Part shown: piece after piece, positions 45,989-58,002 of the stretch | Numbering within the stretch: the stretch's first letter is position 1 | How the letters are laid out: each line of letters begins with the position of its first letter | Assembly: GCA_027886185.1 (NCBI GenBank) | Contig: WOAB01000527.1 | Location: 620,001 to 684,000 of the forward strand | Length of the DNA: 64,000 bases | DNA from: Rheum nobile | Taxonomy: Eukaryota > Streptophyta > Magnoliopsida > Caryophyllales > Polygonaceae | Direction: 5' to 3' | Notes under the pieces: model-generated | Databases searched by the model: none | Told to the model about the DNA's origin: nothing | Seen by the model: the letters and a program-made list of their open reading frames with translations, nothing else | Translations under genes and position numbers: made by a program

Positions 45989-48900
45989 TGATACTATATA
46001 CACGACATTTTTCACCTATATATACGATAATCTGTACGCCAAGACATGACGTACGCCATGTCTTGGCGTACAGGTGAAAATACGTATAATTGTAAGATTA
46101 TACGTATTTTTTTTATAAAAAAAAGTATAAATTTGTACGCCAGATTCTGGCGTACAGATTGGGCCAGCCCATATTAGGGTCGGCCCAACTTCTAAATTTG
46201 ATTTTTTACAATCTTCTGTATGCCAGAATCTGGCGTACGCCAGATTCTGACGTAGGATTTAAAAAATATATATATATATTCTTTTTTTTTCTTTTTCTGG
46301 GCGCACCCAAGTGAACAATTTTTTTTTAAAATCTGTATTTGACTCTAGTAATAGACGTTTTCAAGTAATCAGGGTTACATGGCAATAAATTCGATTGTAT
46401 CATGAGGTTTCAATATACTTTTATTCATGTACGTTTCTCCACCAATTCATTTGATATTAACTGTTTGTTATTATTATTCTCGAAAATCACATATAACTAT
46501 GGTTATATCTTATAGTTATATCCAATTTGGTTATATCTTATAATTATATGCTACGGTTATATTCTTTAGTTATATACTATGGTTATATCCAATTTGGTTA
46601 TATCCAATTTGGTTATATCTTATAGTTATATACTATGGTTATATCCAATTTGGTTATGTCTTATGGTTATATCCTATGGTTATATATTATAGTTATATCC
46701 AACTTGGTTATATCTTATCGTTATATCCTATAATTATATATTATGGTTATATCCAATTTGGTTATATTTTATGGTTATATCCAATTTGGTTATATCTTAT
46801 AGTTATATACTATGGTTATATCCAATTTGGTTATATCTTATGGTTATATCCTATAGTATATAACTAAAGGATATAACCATAGTATATAACCATAAGATAT
46901 AACCATAATATATAACTATAGGACAATAGTATATAACTATAGGATATAACCATAGTATATAACTATAGGATATAACCATAAGATATAACCATTAGATATA
47001 ACTATAGGACAATAGTATATAACTATAGGATATAACCATAGTATATAACTATAGGATATAACTATAAGATATAACCATAGTATATAACTATAGGACAATA
47101 GTATATATAACTATAGGATATAACCATACTATATAACTAAAGGATATAACCATAGTATATAACGATAAGATATAACCAAATTGGATATAACCATAGTATA
47201 TAACCATAGTATATAACTATAGGATATAACCATAGTATATAACTAAAGAATATAACCGTAGTATATAACTATAAGATATAACCATAAGATATAACCAAAT
47301 TGGATATAACTATAAGATATAATCATAGTATATAACCATAGTATATAACTATAGGATATAACCAAATTGGATATAACTATAAGATAAAACAATAGGATAT
47401 AACCATAGTATACAACTAAAGGATATGACCATAGTATATAACCATAAGATATAACCAAATTGGATATAACTATAGGACAATAGTATATAACTATAGGATA
47501 TAACCATAGTATATAACTCTAGGATATAATCATAGTATATAACTATAGGACAATAGTATATAACTATAGGATATAATCATAGTATATAACTATAGGATAT
47601 AATCATAGTATATAACTATAGGACAATAGTATATAACTATAGGATATAACCATACTATATAACTATAGGATATAATAAGAGTATATAACTATAGGATATA
47701 ACCATAGTATATAACTAAATGATATAACAATAGTATATAATTATAGGATATAATCATAGTATATAACTATAGGATATAACCATAGTATATAACTATAGGA
47801 TATAATCATAGTATATAACTATAGGACAATAGTATATAACTATAGGATATAACCATAGTATATAACTATATGATATAATCATAGTATATAACTATAAGAC
47901 AATAGTATATAACTATAGGATATAACCATAGTATATAACCATAAGATATAACCATAATATATAACTATAGGACAATAGTATATAACTATAGGATATAACC
48001 ATAGTATATAACTATAGGATATAATCATAGTATATAACTATAGGACAATAGTATATAACTATAGGATATAACCATATTATATAACTATAGGATATAATCA
48101 TAGTATATAACTATAGGACAATAGTATATAACTATAGGATATAATAAGAGTATATAACTATAGGATATAACCATAGTATATAACTAAAGGATATAACCAT
48201 AGTATATAACTATAAGATATAACCATAAGATATAACCAAATTGGATATAACTAAATGATATAACCATAGTATATAACTATAGGATATAACCATAAGATAT
48301 AACCAAATTGAATATAACTATAAGATATAATCATAATATATAATTATAGGATTTAACGATAAGATATAACCAAATTGGATATAACTATAAGATATAACCA
48401 TAGTATATAACTATAGGATATAACCATAAGATATAACCAAATTGGATATAACCATAGTATATAACTATAAGATATAACCAAATTGGATATAACCATAAGA
48501 TATAACCAAATTGGATATAACCATAATATATAATTATAGGATATAACGATAAGATATAACCAAATTGGATATAACTATAAGATGTAACCATAGGATGTAA
48601 CCATAAGATATAACCAAATTGGATATAACCATAGTATATAACTATAAGATATAACCAAATTGGATATAACCATAGTATATAACTAAAGAATATAACCGTA
48701 GCATATAACTATAAGATATAACCAAATTGGATATAACTATAAGATATAACCATAGTTATATGTGATTTTCGAGAATAATAATAACAAACAGTTAATATCA
48801 AATGAATTGGTGGAGAAACGTACATGAATAAAAGTATATTGAAACTTCATGATACAACCGAATGTATTGCCATGTAACCCTGATTACTTGAAAACGTCTC

Positions 48901-49226
48901 TTACTAGAGTCAAATATAGATTTTATAAAAAAAATGTTCACTTGGGTGCGCCCAGAAACAGGAAAAAAAAAAAACTGCGCCAGAATCTGGCGTATAGAAG
49001 ATTGTAAAAAATCAAATTTAGAAATTGGGCTGACCCTAATATGGGCTGGCCCAATCTGTACGCCAGAATCTGGCGTAGAGATTTATACTTTTTTTTATAA
49101 AAAAAATACGTATAACTTACAATTATACGTATTTTCACTTGTACGCCAAGACATGGCGTACGCCATCGCTTAACGTACAGATTATCGTGTATATAGGTGA
49201 AAAATGTCGTGTATATAGCAGGCTGA
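45989..49226. mobile_element. 3.24-kb foldback element with internal minisatellite
   Basis: The left arm (45989-46490) and right arm (48762-49226) are inverted copies. Both carry CTATATACACGACATTTT ends, GTACGCCAAGACATG, TGGGCCAGCCCATA and 'ggcgcacccaagtg' segments in mirrored order. AGACTAAAGGT (11 bp) flanks the element at 45978-45988 and 49227-49237, the size expected for Mutator-like elements. The few bases next to each repeat (tgatac and caggct) do not pair, so the exact ends are uncertain. The centre is a minisatellite. No coding capacity; peptides predicted from the array are artefacts. Confidence 0.85.
46491..48761. repeat. Minisatellite of 13-bp monomers, with strand switch
   Basis: About 2.27 kb of tandem 13-mers such as TATAACCATAGTA, TATAACTATAGGA and TATAACTATAAGA, mixed with a 15-base variant containing CCAAATTGG and an 8-base-shorter ACAATAG form. 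From 46491 to about 46860 the monomers are in one orientation, and from about 46863 to 48761 in the other, so the array is itself a lopsided palindrome (about 370 versus 1900 bases). Confidence 0.93.
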
Positions 49227-49424
49227 AGACTAAAGGTATGTTAGACAAAAAAATAAGATTTTGTACATGTGAAAAGGGATGATGGGATTGATGGACAAAA
49301 AGGTGAAAGAGTGAAGAAATCTGCATAACCACGTGACAAAGAAAGGAATGCAGAAATTTTTATTTCCAAAAAAAAATAAAGTAAACATATTACATATATA
49401 CTAGGCTAAAAAATATATTGGGCC

Positions 49425-49488
49425 CCCAAAATTTGGGAGCCCTGTTCCGGTGAACCACATGCACCGCATGTGGGCCGGGCTTGAAAAT
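49425..49488. repeat. Possible hAT-type terminal remnant
   Basis: The GC-rich 'ggcccccaaaatttgggag' palindrome followed by a 'cgcatgtgggccggg' block stands out from its AT-rich surroundings. It resembles ends seen near plant hAT/ZMYM elements (recalled, not searched). It would be the right end of the element whose transposase fragment lies at 44585-45235. Weak support. Confidence 0.3.
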
Positions 49489-50078
49489 GTCCTAACACTC
49501 TTAAATAAATAAAAAACCAGAGTAAATGGATTAATCCCCAAACAATCAAAGGATTAAACCTCCATCTTCAACAACAATCAACAACTAAAGGAGTAAACCT
49601 CTCCCTTTCAAAATGTGTGTTGTTATCATCTAAATCAAAGCATCATCTTTCTAAAATGATTGTGAAGCATATGATCGATGTGGGGCTTTCTCTGGTTTAT
49701 TTTGGTTTGAGATGTTGTTTCAGTAGAGGTCAAAGGCGTGGTTCTGTGATTCATGTGGTCTCCTTGTGTCGGAGTTTTGCCCAGGTGTTTCATCGCATTT
49801 TCAGTTGAGTGCCTTGCAGATTGCTCTCCGGCGGCACATCATACGCCTTGTTAGATTTGTTGTAACCTGCGTTTGTGTATCTCTTTGACCATCTCGGTTT
49901 ATGTTAGCTCTTCATTTCATCTTGTTCGCTTCTCCTTTTACTCAATTTGTTATATGGTTTGTTTCATGTCGGTTTTGTCCGACTTTCGAACCTCGCTTGG
50001 ACTCTCGATCTACCAGGATATGTCTGGTATTTTGATTTCTTTCCTTATCAAAAAAAAGGAAAAAAAGAAATCATATAC

Positions 50079-50865
50079 GTGGTAACAAAACGTTTGGTAA
50101 ATTTGATGGTACAAAATAGAATTAAAAAACTGATTTTAAAATTAATATAATTAAGCCAAATAACTATATGCGAATATTTAATCATAAAGAGTTAGAAAAT
50201 TATTCCCAACAGAATAAAAACAATTACTCTAATTAATCATTGTAAATTATTTGCTTTAGGTCATGAATTATTGTTGACCAAGTACTATAACTATGTTTTT
50301 CCTTTACAAGATTATTTTTAAAAATATATAATAAGTCTATCAACGAAAATGAGAAAAAATTTACCTAAATAATAAATGAAATTAGTTTTTTTATCTAGTT
50401 TAATTATAACAAAGTGAAATAGGTAGCTAATATTTTGAAAGCAATCTTTGAACGAAATATGACATTCTAACCAATTTTGTTATAATTTGACACCTTTTCA
50501 TGTAGGCTCAGAAGCGTTCTGATGGTTCGAAAAGGAATATATTGAACATATATATAGATATGAGATGGGTTGAAATATAGTTTTTAAAAATTTGTGTAAC
50601 AATTCAGAAAAAGGTTATAATATGTTTAATATTAATCTATAGAGAGATAATCATATGAGGAGGTGTATTAGAGTATAAAGTAAGGAGCCACTAGTACAAA
50701 ATGTTGATTAAAAGTTAAAACACATTGAGTTACAAACCTGTAATTTAATTTTTTTTTGAAAATTATTTTTTTTGGAAAATTTTTCCCATAAAGTTTATTT
50801 TTTCACAAATTATTTTTCAGAACCCCCCCGCCCCCCCAAGAAAAAAATAAAAAATAAAAAATAAA
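50079..50865. other. AT-rich intergenic DNA
   Basis: No gene recognised. A C-rich interruption (two 7-base C runs around one G) lies at about 50823-50837. Confidence 0.5.
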
Positions 50866-51172
50866 TTAGTACTATGCACTTTATTATCTTAATCATGCAC
50901 TTGAACATACAAACACATGCACTTTAACATATTTATAAATGCACTTAGTTTTAGCATACTAAACACACCTTAACATACTTACATATGCACTTTTTTAGCA
51001 TACTGAACATGCAATTTAGCATGCTAAACATATACTTTAACATACTAACATATGCACTTTAATATAATAAACATACACTAGCTAAAATGTGTAATTTTTT
51101 ATATACATGTTAAACATGCACATCTACATATTAGCATATGCACTTTAGTATATTAAAGATGCACTTTTTTTT
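50866..51172. repeat. Irregular tandem repeat of TGCACTTTAACATA-type units
   Basis: About 300 bases in which 'atgcacttt', 'aacatac' and 'taaacatgc' phrases recur roughly every 15-35 bases with many variants. It is a degenerate minisatellite. No coding potential. Confidence 0.65.
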
Positions 51173-51305
51173 TTATACTCTTTGTGAGCATTAAAAATTG
51201 TTCTTAATTATATATGCATTTTGAGTTCTAATAGATGCAATTTTGGTACTTATATCTTCACTTGAAGTATATAATTTTATAAAATGTTACTATGCATTAA
51301 AAAAA

Positions 51306-51857
51306 GGAAAAATGACTTTAGATAATACCAACTATCAGCCTTGAACAAAAAATAATACGAACTTTAAAAATTGTAAAAACATACCCACACTATGTCAATA
51401 TTAACCAAAAATGGTATGAACATATTTTTTGGCTAATTTTCCGACGGGTTTGCTGATATGGAGCCGAAAAAATGAGTTGTCATATTTTCGTTTAACACAT
51501 CAAATTACACTTTAAATAATAATAAAAATAAAAGAAAAATACACAAACCAATATCAGTAATTCACATCTTACAACAACACGAACAAAAGAAAATTAGTCA
51601 TATTTTTTGACAGATCAATTTTTAAACAAATCAGTCATTATTATACAAATAAAGTGTAATTTAATGTGTAATTTTTTTTGATAAATTATATTTTTGGCTC
51701 CATCTCAGCATTTTACGTTAGAAAATTCACTGAAAAAATATGTTCATACCATTTTTGGTTTATACTGTCATAGTTTATGTATGTTTTTATAATTTTTAGA
51801 GTTCGTATTATTTTTGGTTCAAAGGTGATAGTTGGTATTATTTAGAGTCATTTTTCC
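51306..51857. mobile_element. MITE copy 2 with ~200-bp inverted repeats
   Basis: Ends 'ggaaaaatgactttagat' and (inverted) 'ggaaaaatgactctaaat'. Collinear with the copy at 41901-42450. The flanks 'ttaaaaaaa' and 'ttaaaaata' match at 8 of 9 bases, consistent with a 9-bp target duplication of Mutator-type elements. Confidence 0.72.
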
Positions 51858-52473
51858 TTAAAAATAGTATTTTGATTAAAAAAAGAAGGAAAAATAACAA
51901 TTTGTGATTTTTTTTTCCGGAAACAATAGTTTTTGAAAACAGTAGTTTTATAAAATTGGATTTTTTTTTACGAAATAATTAATTTTCATAAAAAAAATCA
52001 TTTCAAATTATTTTATACTATTTACGCTTTTACCACTCTAATCCTAGCACTACATTTCTTAGATTTAATGGTTACTATTACTTTTCACTGTACACCCTAA
52101 ACATAATCTATTACTGTATATTAAAGCTCTTCTCTTTTGAGCTTTTAGAATGATTCTGGACCCACCATTCTTACGTGTTATTTTCTCATCCGTTTCTTTT
52201 AATTTTTTTTTATTTCACTTTAAATAAAAATCGTTTATCAAATCAACATTAATGCTTAAGTTATTAGTTGATATCATTAGTATGCTAATATCATTAGTTG
52301 TTTGTTCTGATATTATTATTTATAATTTTGATTTTGGGTTCGAGTCATTAGCAGTTGGATGTTTTCATGTAGTAATAGGTTAAGAAGTGTTCAACAGTAA
52401 TCATGAATTTCTCAATTCCAAAAAAATGTCAAAGTGAAGTGTAGTGAATGGGAGAAATCATAGATATAAGTCT
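51858..52473. other. AT-rich intergenic DNA downstream of the peptidase gene
   Basis: AT-rich spacer with no gene. It ends at the peptidase 3' region. Confidence 0.5.
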
Positions 52474-52479
52474 TTTATT
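52474..52479 (-). terminator. Polyadenylation signal of the cysteine peptidase gene
   Basis: AATAAA on the minus strand, about 75 bases after the stop codon of the peptidase gene. Position and sequence fit a plant near-upstream polyadenylation element. Confidence 0.6.
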
Positions 52480-52554
52480 AGTAAACAAGAAGAGTAGAAG
52501 AAAAGCAATAACAATTAAGGAATAAGAACATGATCAACAAGCAAGAAATTAGAA

Positions 52555-53893
52555 TTAGAATAAAAATGAAAGAGATGATGAGTTGTTCTTAGTAGGGTAA
52601 GAAGGCATTTTGTAGACGCCACAAATCCCTTCTGGCTTGCCAATGTTCCTCTTCATTCGGATGTAACCCTTTTCGCCCCAGTGGCTTCCCCACGAGTTCC
52701 TGACGATGATGTAATCGACCCCCTTGCTTGTGGTTCCGTACCCCACCGCAGCCACACCATGGTCCAACTCCGTCCCGCAGTGCCCATCAAACACACCCTA
52801 GAGCACACAACACAAAGCTCAACTGCATTTCCTATTCAACATAAATTTAAGTAATTCTAATTTGGATAAGTTAATTACCCCACTGTAGAATTGGAAGTCT
52901 CTGCCTGAAGCCTCAATGGCTACACTGATTGGCTGATGGGCAAGTGCCTTCAAAAGGCTCAACTCATCATTTGCAGGCACATCATGGTATCCATCAATTG
53001 TAATGGTCTCCCCTAAATCCTGCCAGTAATAAAACAGTAAGAAAAGCAAGCAATTGATATTGATCTATACTCTACGTACAGTTGTTGTTATATATTGGTA
53101 CCTTGGAGTCCTCACAAGTGCCTTCCTCCATGAGGTAAGGGTAGTCATCTTCCTTACGAAGACCCCCGTTGCTCATGATGAACTGGAAAGCGTAGTCCAT
53201 GAGACCCCCGTTGCATCCGCTGTTATAGGTAGTGTCACAGTCGATGAGTTGCTGCTCGGAGAGAGCCGTCAGGTTACCCGTCACTATCTGGTTTATGCCC
53301 TCCACTGCAGCAACCGTTGAAAATGCCCAGCAGCTCCCTGCATGTTATTGTTATTGTTATTGTTATGTGTATGGTTTGTCATTGGCTTGATAAGAATCAG
53401 TGGAGTGGAAGAAACATATATATATATATATTATACCACAGCTGCCTTGGTTCTTGACAGGAGTAACAGCACCCTTCTTCCTCCAATCAACAGACTTGGG
53501 CAAATCCAAGTCCTTGACATGGGAGTAAGTGAAGTCAGAGGCCTTGCCAGTTTTAGGCAGTTGGGCGTTGAGCCCCAAGAACTTGCTCCTGAACTCATCA
53601 TGGGTCATGTCCGAGAACTCGTTGAGGCCGAGCCAGTAGCTCTTGACCTTCTTGTTGGTGTCATCGATGTGCTCCAGGTTGTCCCTGAATACCTCAAACC
53701 TGTGAAGCTTCTCTTCAATGGAGTGGTACATCTTGCCATGCCTTTCCATCCATGACTCAAACAGCCTTATCAGCCTGTCTATGCAGGAAAGGTCATGGGG
53801 AGCATATCCCACTATTGACAAGTCCTGGTGGGCCTGGGCCTGGGCCTGGGCCCACAAGAAAACTGACAGAGAGATGACTAGCAACCACTTCAT
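52555..53893 (-). CDS. Xylem cysteine peptidase (XCP1/XCP2-like), papain family C1A
   Basis: Four exons: 53893-53437, 53337-53102, 53019-52879 and 52797-52555, all with GT-AG introns of 99, 82 and 81 bases. They encode 358 aa, the usual length for this family. The start at 53893 is chosen because a TATA box at about 53977-53985 puts transcription near 53950, and MKWLLVISLS begins a clear signal peptide. An in-frame ATG at 53950 would sit at the cap site. The propeptide has the ERFNIN pattern (Glu61, Arg65, Phe69, Asn72, Ile76, Asn80) and GxNxFxD. The mature enzyme starts near LPKSVDW (131). Catalytic Gln149, Cys155, His291 and Asn312 are all present, with an NLT glycosylation site in the second exon. 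There is no granulin or KDEL tail. In Arabidopsis, XCP enzymes are vacuolar and digest tracheary element contents during xylem maturation. Odd points are an AQAQAQA run at the signal cleavage region and a Ser-rich C-terminal extension. A close papain-type relative is the alternative. Confidence 0.93.
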
Positions 53894-53976
53894 TGTCAGC
53901 CTGGAAAGAATGCTTGAAGAAGAATGATCCAGTGAGTATGAGCTATGCAAAGGAGGAAGGGGCGGGGGGGGGGGGT

Positions 53977-53985
53977 TTATATAGT
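53977..53985 (-). promoter_or_regulatory. TATA box of the cysteine peptidase gene
   Basis: Minus-strand 'actatataa' about 85 bases upstream of the chosen ATG. It is followed on that strand by a run of 12 C residues (plus 53964-53975). A core promoter here explains why the downstream Met at 53893 is preferred. Confidence 0.6.
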
Positions 53986-55991
53986 GAATTTGGGAGTTGA
54001 TTATGCACTCATAATAAGTTTGCTTTTAAGTAAAGCAAAAGAGGAAGAAACAGAATGAGACTTAAAGATGGGTTTTTCCGACAGCAGAGCTTTGAGTCCA
54101 AGCATGCCTTAGATCGATCGATCAGCTACTTTTCTGTTGTTTTCTCTTACAAGCTAGCTGGCCTCTAATTGTGTTACTGTCTCATCATGTTTTCTGCTTT
54201 GAGATTATATCTAACTCACAAATGTGACAATGTTTTTGCAGCTAAAGATACAGAAATTGCAGCAAAGGAAAAAGTTTCTGATGGTTTCCTTTAAGCACCA
54301 AAGAAACTGGCTGTTTTCTTTTCAGGACACTAGCTAGGAATAGGATTGATGATTTAAGGTTCGATTCGGAATGGTACTGATCGTCAAAAGATAAGGAAAA
54401 GGTTTTCATGGGCAGCCTGAAGCCTTATGAATCACACACACACACACACCAAAATCTTCGGAATTCGAAGTTGTTGTAATAATGTCTTGATGCTAAAAAT
54501 TCCCACATTACGGAGTCTGTTATATACTACCAGTGTAATTCCCTCTTGATCATGCCATGCAACAATTCACGTTGGCCTAGAGCACTAAGAATTCTCCTTC
54601 ATAATTTTGCACAATTCAAATCACTCCAACAAACTCATTTTGAATGCTCCAAAAAATATGTTTATACAGCAACATTCCCTCTACTCTACTCTACACTACT
54701 CCTTCACGACATTATAAATTAAATCGAGATTGAGGTTACATTGAAACTCTAGACGATATGATATATGAAGTTATAAACATCATGGAACTTAATTTTGAAG
54801 CTTTACGCCATGCATGTAGAAGATGAAGTAGGGCCAATGTGTGTTTTAAGACACCATAATCACTCCTGTAGTCAACATAAATCAGCAGCCAAATTTCCCT
54901 TATTTGGCATATCATATCTGCAGAGAAGGCCTGTTTTATGTATCCAGTATTTATTGTTTATTATAGGCCATTAACAAAATTCATTTTTTGTTATAAACCA
55001 GGGTTTTACTGGTGTTCACAGAGACAACCAAATGGCATATTTTACCATCCACACAAAAAGTAGACATCTTATGTGACCTTACTAGAAGGGTTTTAGGATA
55101 AACCAGGGTCTGTCATCCACAAGCTTAAGATGAATATCAAAGCCAAGGAAAGTCAAATGAACATGTTTGAGAAAGAGGACAATTCTTTTGACAAAATGTG
55201 AGATTTGTTTAACCCTGCCCTTTGGTGTTCATACTTCATACTTTGCTGGTTTAGTATGAACACCAATTACCAAATTAGGGTCAACAAATATGGGCAAATC
55301 AGTTCCACATCAATGGAAGAAAATTTTACATCTCTTCTTTAAGAATCATTCATTTGCCTGTTCCATGGCCTCTGTTGCTGCTAGTTTCAGCAAACCTAGT
55401 TTTGATTAGAGGCTGGAAATGGCTAGAACTTTCATGATTCTCCCTTTTCATACACAAAAGGGGAGACATCTGCAAACCGTTTAATCTCAAGTTTGGATGA
55501 TCCTTTTTAGGAAGAAGCAAAGCTCAAGAACTTAACGCAAGCCAAAGCTTAAACTTCTAATGTTGATATTTTTGCCTATTCAAACAGTGCCTTGTCAGAT
55601 CATGCAGCAAAACAACAGAGATTGTAGAACTGTCTGCCTAAGAAAACAGCATCTGAACAGCCAAGAAGCTGATCAAGGAGTATAGCACATGCAGTATTAT
55701 TAAAAACAGATAAAAAGGAAGTTATCAATCAGCATAATTCTGTGTCTGCTTCCTAATCATGCAATTGGCAACCATGCACTATAAATTATTCAACAATTGC
55801 ATCAAAGTGCAACAGAAAAACAAGATAAATGAGCAGTGGTAACACAAGATAGCAGTATAACTCCAAAATGAAATCTGACTGAATGATCATCTGCATTTTA
55901 AAATTTGAAACTAGCATATATATATGCTTATGTACACAAATACATCTATTGTTACAGAAGTAGAAAAAACATACACAAAAGAGCAATCATA
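53986..55991. other. Spacer between the peptidase and HSF genes
   Basis: About 2 kb containing the upstream promoter of the peptidase gene and the 3' flank of the HSF gene (both minus strand). There is a short (AC)n run at about 54434-54449. No further gene is recognised. Confidence 0.55.
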
Positions 55992-57240
55992 TCAACTCCT
56001 CCCAGCTGCAAGTTGCCCAATTCTCTCTTGGAAGCTATTTCCATTTGTCATGCTCCACCAATACTTGCCATGATCCGTTGATTCGTTTTCCTTCTCTTTG
56101 CCCTTGTTCCCATTATCCTTTTTTACCTCGGATGAGCCAGGATTTTCAGTCAAAAACTGTTCCCAGAACACGTCGTTCACCCCTTGCACCTTCAAAGAAC
56201 CAGCCTCTGGAGCTGGAGGGTCCATAGCAGTATCAGAAGGAACAGAAGGCTCGGAATTCATGTCAATGGAAGCAGAATCTAGTTGTGTAGGGCTTTCGGC
56301 ACAGATTGTAGAGTCATCCAGCTCCATGGATGAATGCTGTTGAACTTGAACTTTTTCCATATCACTTAAAAGGCTTTCCCAGAAACCTAGAGACGACTCA
56401 AGACGATCTAACAACTCCAAATCAGATCCTAACACCGAGCTGGTGATACCCGAACCAGGGCTTCCATCCTCATAACGCTCGTATTCAAACCTCGCCAGTC
56501 TCCTCTTTCTATCGGCCTGGTTTTCTATCTGAGGCTCGAGGTTTATCCTTATCCCAGGTTTCTGGAACTTGGCTGCCATAGATGAATACATTTGCTTCTG
56601 CCTTTGCTCAATATGCTGCAAATGATCCCTCAATTGCTGAGCCTCAGATTCGATCTGCTTCTTCTCCTCGCCCTGTCTTTGTAACTCATTAAGAAGCAAT
56701 ACTGTATCGCTCCGTAGCTTATCTATTTGTTCCCTAGACCCTTGCCTTTCGGATTCTGTTATGGAGTTGGAGTTTCCTTGCACATGGAGATTCTGAGCGG
56801 AGTGGCTGTGAACAGGCTTACGCCGGTGAATATTCTTGAGGAGCTGAGGCTGCCCTCTGATGAATTCGTCATTCGCAAACTCCCATTGTTCTGGATCAGT
56901 CTTCCTGAAACCCTATTCCATCATTCAAATCAAGAATTCAATACAGCAGGCACAGGAAAGAAGCAGACAGGCAGTTGATTAATAGATGAATCAAAGAGAA
57001 AAGATGCAAATCACTTACGTAAGTGTTGAGCTGTCTGATAAAACTGGAGAAATTGTTGTGCTTGAAAAACCTGGGAAGTAAATCCCTAGCAAACACAGCT
57101 TGATCCCACACGATGAAGCTCTTACTGGTCGAGCTCCACGAGATGATGGAGTCCGTGCTTGAATCGTCCACCATCTCGTACGTCTTCATTATGAAAGGTG
57201 GCAAGGAATTTGAATTTGAAATCCCTTGAGCATCCTCCAT
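55992..57240 (-). CDS. Class A4 heat stress transcription factor (HSFA4-like)
   Basis: Two exons, 57240-57019 and 56912-55992, give 380 aa. The 106-base GT-AG intron falls after LNTY inside the DNA-binding domain, the intron position conserved in plant HSFs. The DNA-binding domain (residues ~13-107) has LPPFIMKTYEMVDD, WSSTSKSFIVW and the recognition helix FSSFIRQLNTYGFRK. The coiled-coil oligomerisation region HR-A/B spans ~126-190 with the long class A insert. A basic DRKRR signal (208-212), an AHA1-like segment around LESSLGFWESLLSD (245-258), AHA2 DVFWEQFLTE (321-330) and a C-terminal export-like ERIGQLAAG follow. These motifs and the KYWW region point to A4 rather than A5. It would bind heat shock elements and activate stress genes; HSFA4 members are linked to oxidative stress and cell-death control (family knowledge). 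The ATG at 57240 is chosen over one nine codons upstream because family members start just before the DNA-binding domain. Confidence 0.93.
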
Positions 57241-58002
57241 AACCGGAATCAAGAGCAGCTGTTGCAAAGTCGCAAACTATTTTTCTCGATCCCTCCTCCA
57301 ATGAAAACCTCAAATTGCAACCACAATTCCCAATTGCATATGAACTCGATGACTACTTACAGCACTTTAATTAGAAGAGACTGCGCAAATTATTGCTTAG
57401 CACGATGAATTCGCAAAACCCTAGACCCCGAGAACTTGCATACATTCACGATTCGGATTCAGAAGCAAACCAATCGAGGTTTTGAGATTCCGAGGAGAAT
57501 ATCACAATCCGAATTCAATAGATCGAAACACAAAAAGAAAAGGAACAAAACGATGATATTGAGATTCGATCGTGTAGTTGAACTAGAAACGTTTTCCCCT
57601 TTTGAAGAAAAGAAAAGAGCTTTCAACTCGAACCCAATCAAGCAAGGAAACAACTTATCAGTATTCAATCTGGTCCACAAGCGTGGTTTCTACCAATCTG
57701 AACAAGACAAATTTCGTAGAAAAACTTTCTCCTTTCTCCCTGACAAATCAGAGCAAAGATTCCTGAGAGAAGGTCTACGCATAAGAAACCGAAATTAGAC
57801 TGGGCTTGAAAAATCAACGATGATCTTACTGATAAACAAAAATCAGAAAATTACGGATGTTTAAAAAGAAAGCAAAAAAAAAAATTGAAGAATGAAGATC
57901 ACAAGTTCACAACAAACAAATGAAGGTCAGACTAAAAAACAGAAGAAATAAGAGAAGACAAAGTAGTTAAGAAAGCCGCCAACTAGAGTGGTCAGATGTG
58001 AG
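57241..58002. other. Upstream region of the HSF gene
   Basis: Contains the probable 5' UTR and promoter of the minus-strand HSF gene. It is purine/pyrimidine-skewed with short A-rich tracts. A reading frame on the plus strand (57436-57798) has no recognisable homology and is likely chance. I see no unambiguous heat shock element. Confidence 0.45.

Larger units (their letters stand above)
44202..50064 (+). mobile_element. LINE-like retroposon, split by nested insertions
   Basis: AAGAAATCATATAC occurs at 44188-44201 and again at 50065-50078, as expected of a target duplication made by target-primed insertion. The right end has an A-rich tail after 'tttccttatcaaaaaaa', reminiscent of plant L1 3' ends. 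The left end has CT-rich leader-like sequence and repeated 'gaggtaa.ccctc' phrases. Similar phrases recur at about 49510-49610, which suggests the two flanks were once contiguous. No ORF2 reverse transcriptase is present, so this would be a deleted, non-autonomous copy. The middle holds a hAT-like fragment and a foldback element. Confidence 0.5.

Noticed and set aside
46676..48591. Tyr/Ile-rich open frames in the minisatellite
   Set aside because: They are translations of a 13-bp tandem repeat whose array happens to lack stops in one frame.
46491..48761. Possible CRISPR-like array
   Set aside because: The repeats are contiguous 13-mers without unique spacers in a plant nuclear context, so this is a minisatellite.
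53893..53950. Upstream in-frame ATG at 53950 as start of the cysteine peptidase
   Set aside because: It sits about 30 bases from the TATA box, at the expected cap site, and would put a Ser-rich stretch before the signal peptide.
57436..57798. A 120-codon plus-strand frame upstream of the HSF gene
   Set aside because: Lies in the antisense of the HSF 5' region, is low in complexity (Lys/Arg-rich), and has no recognisable domain.
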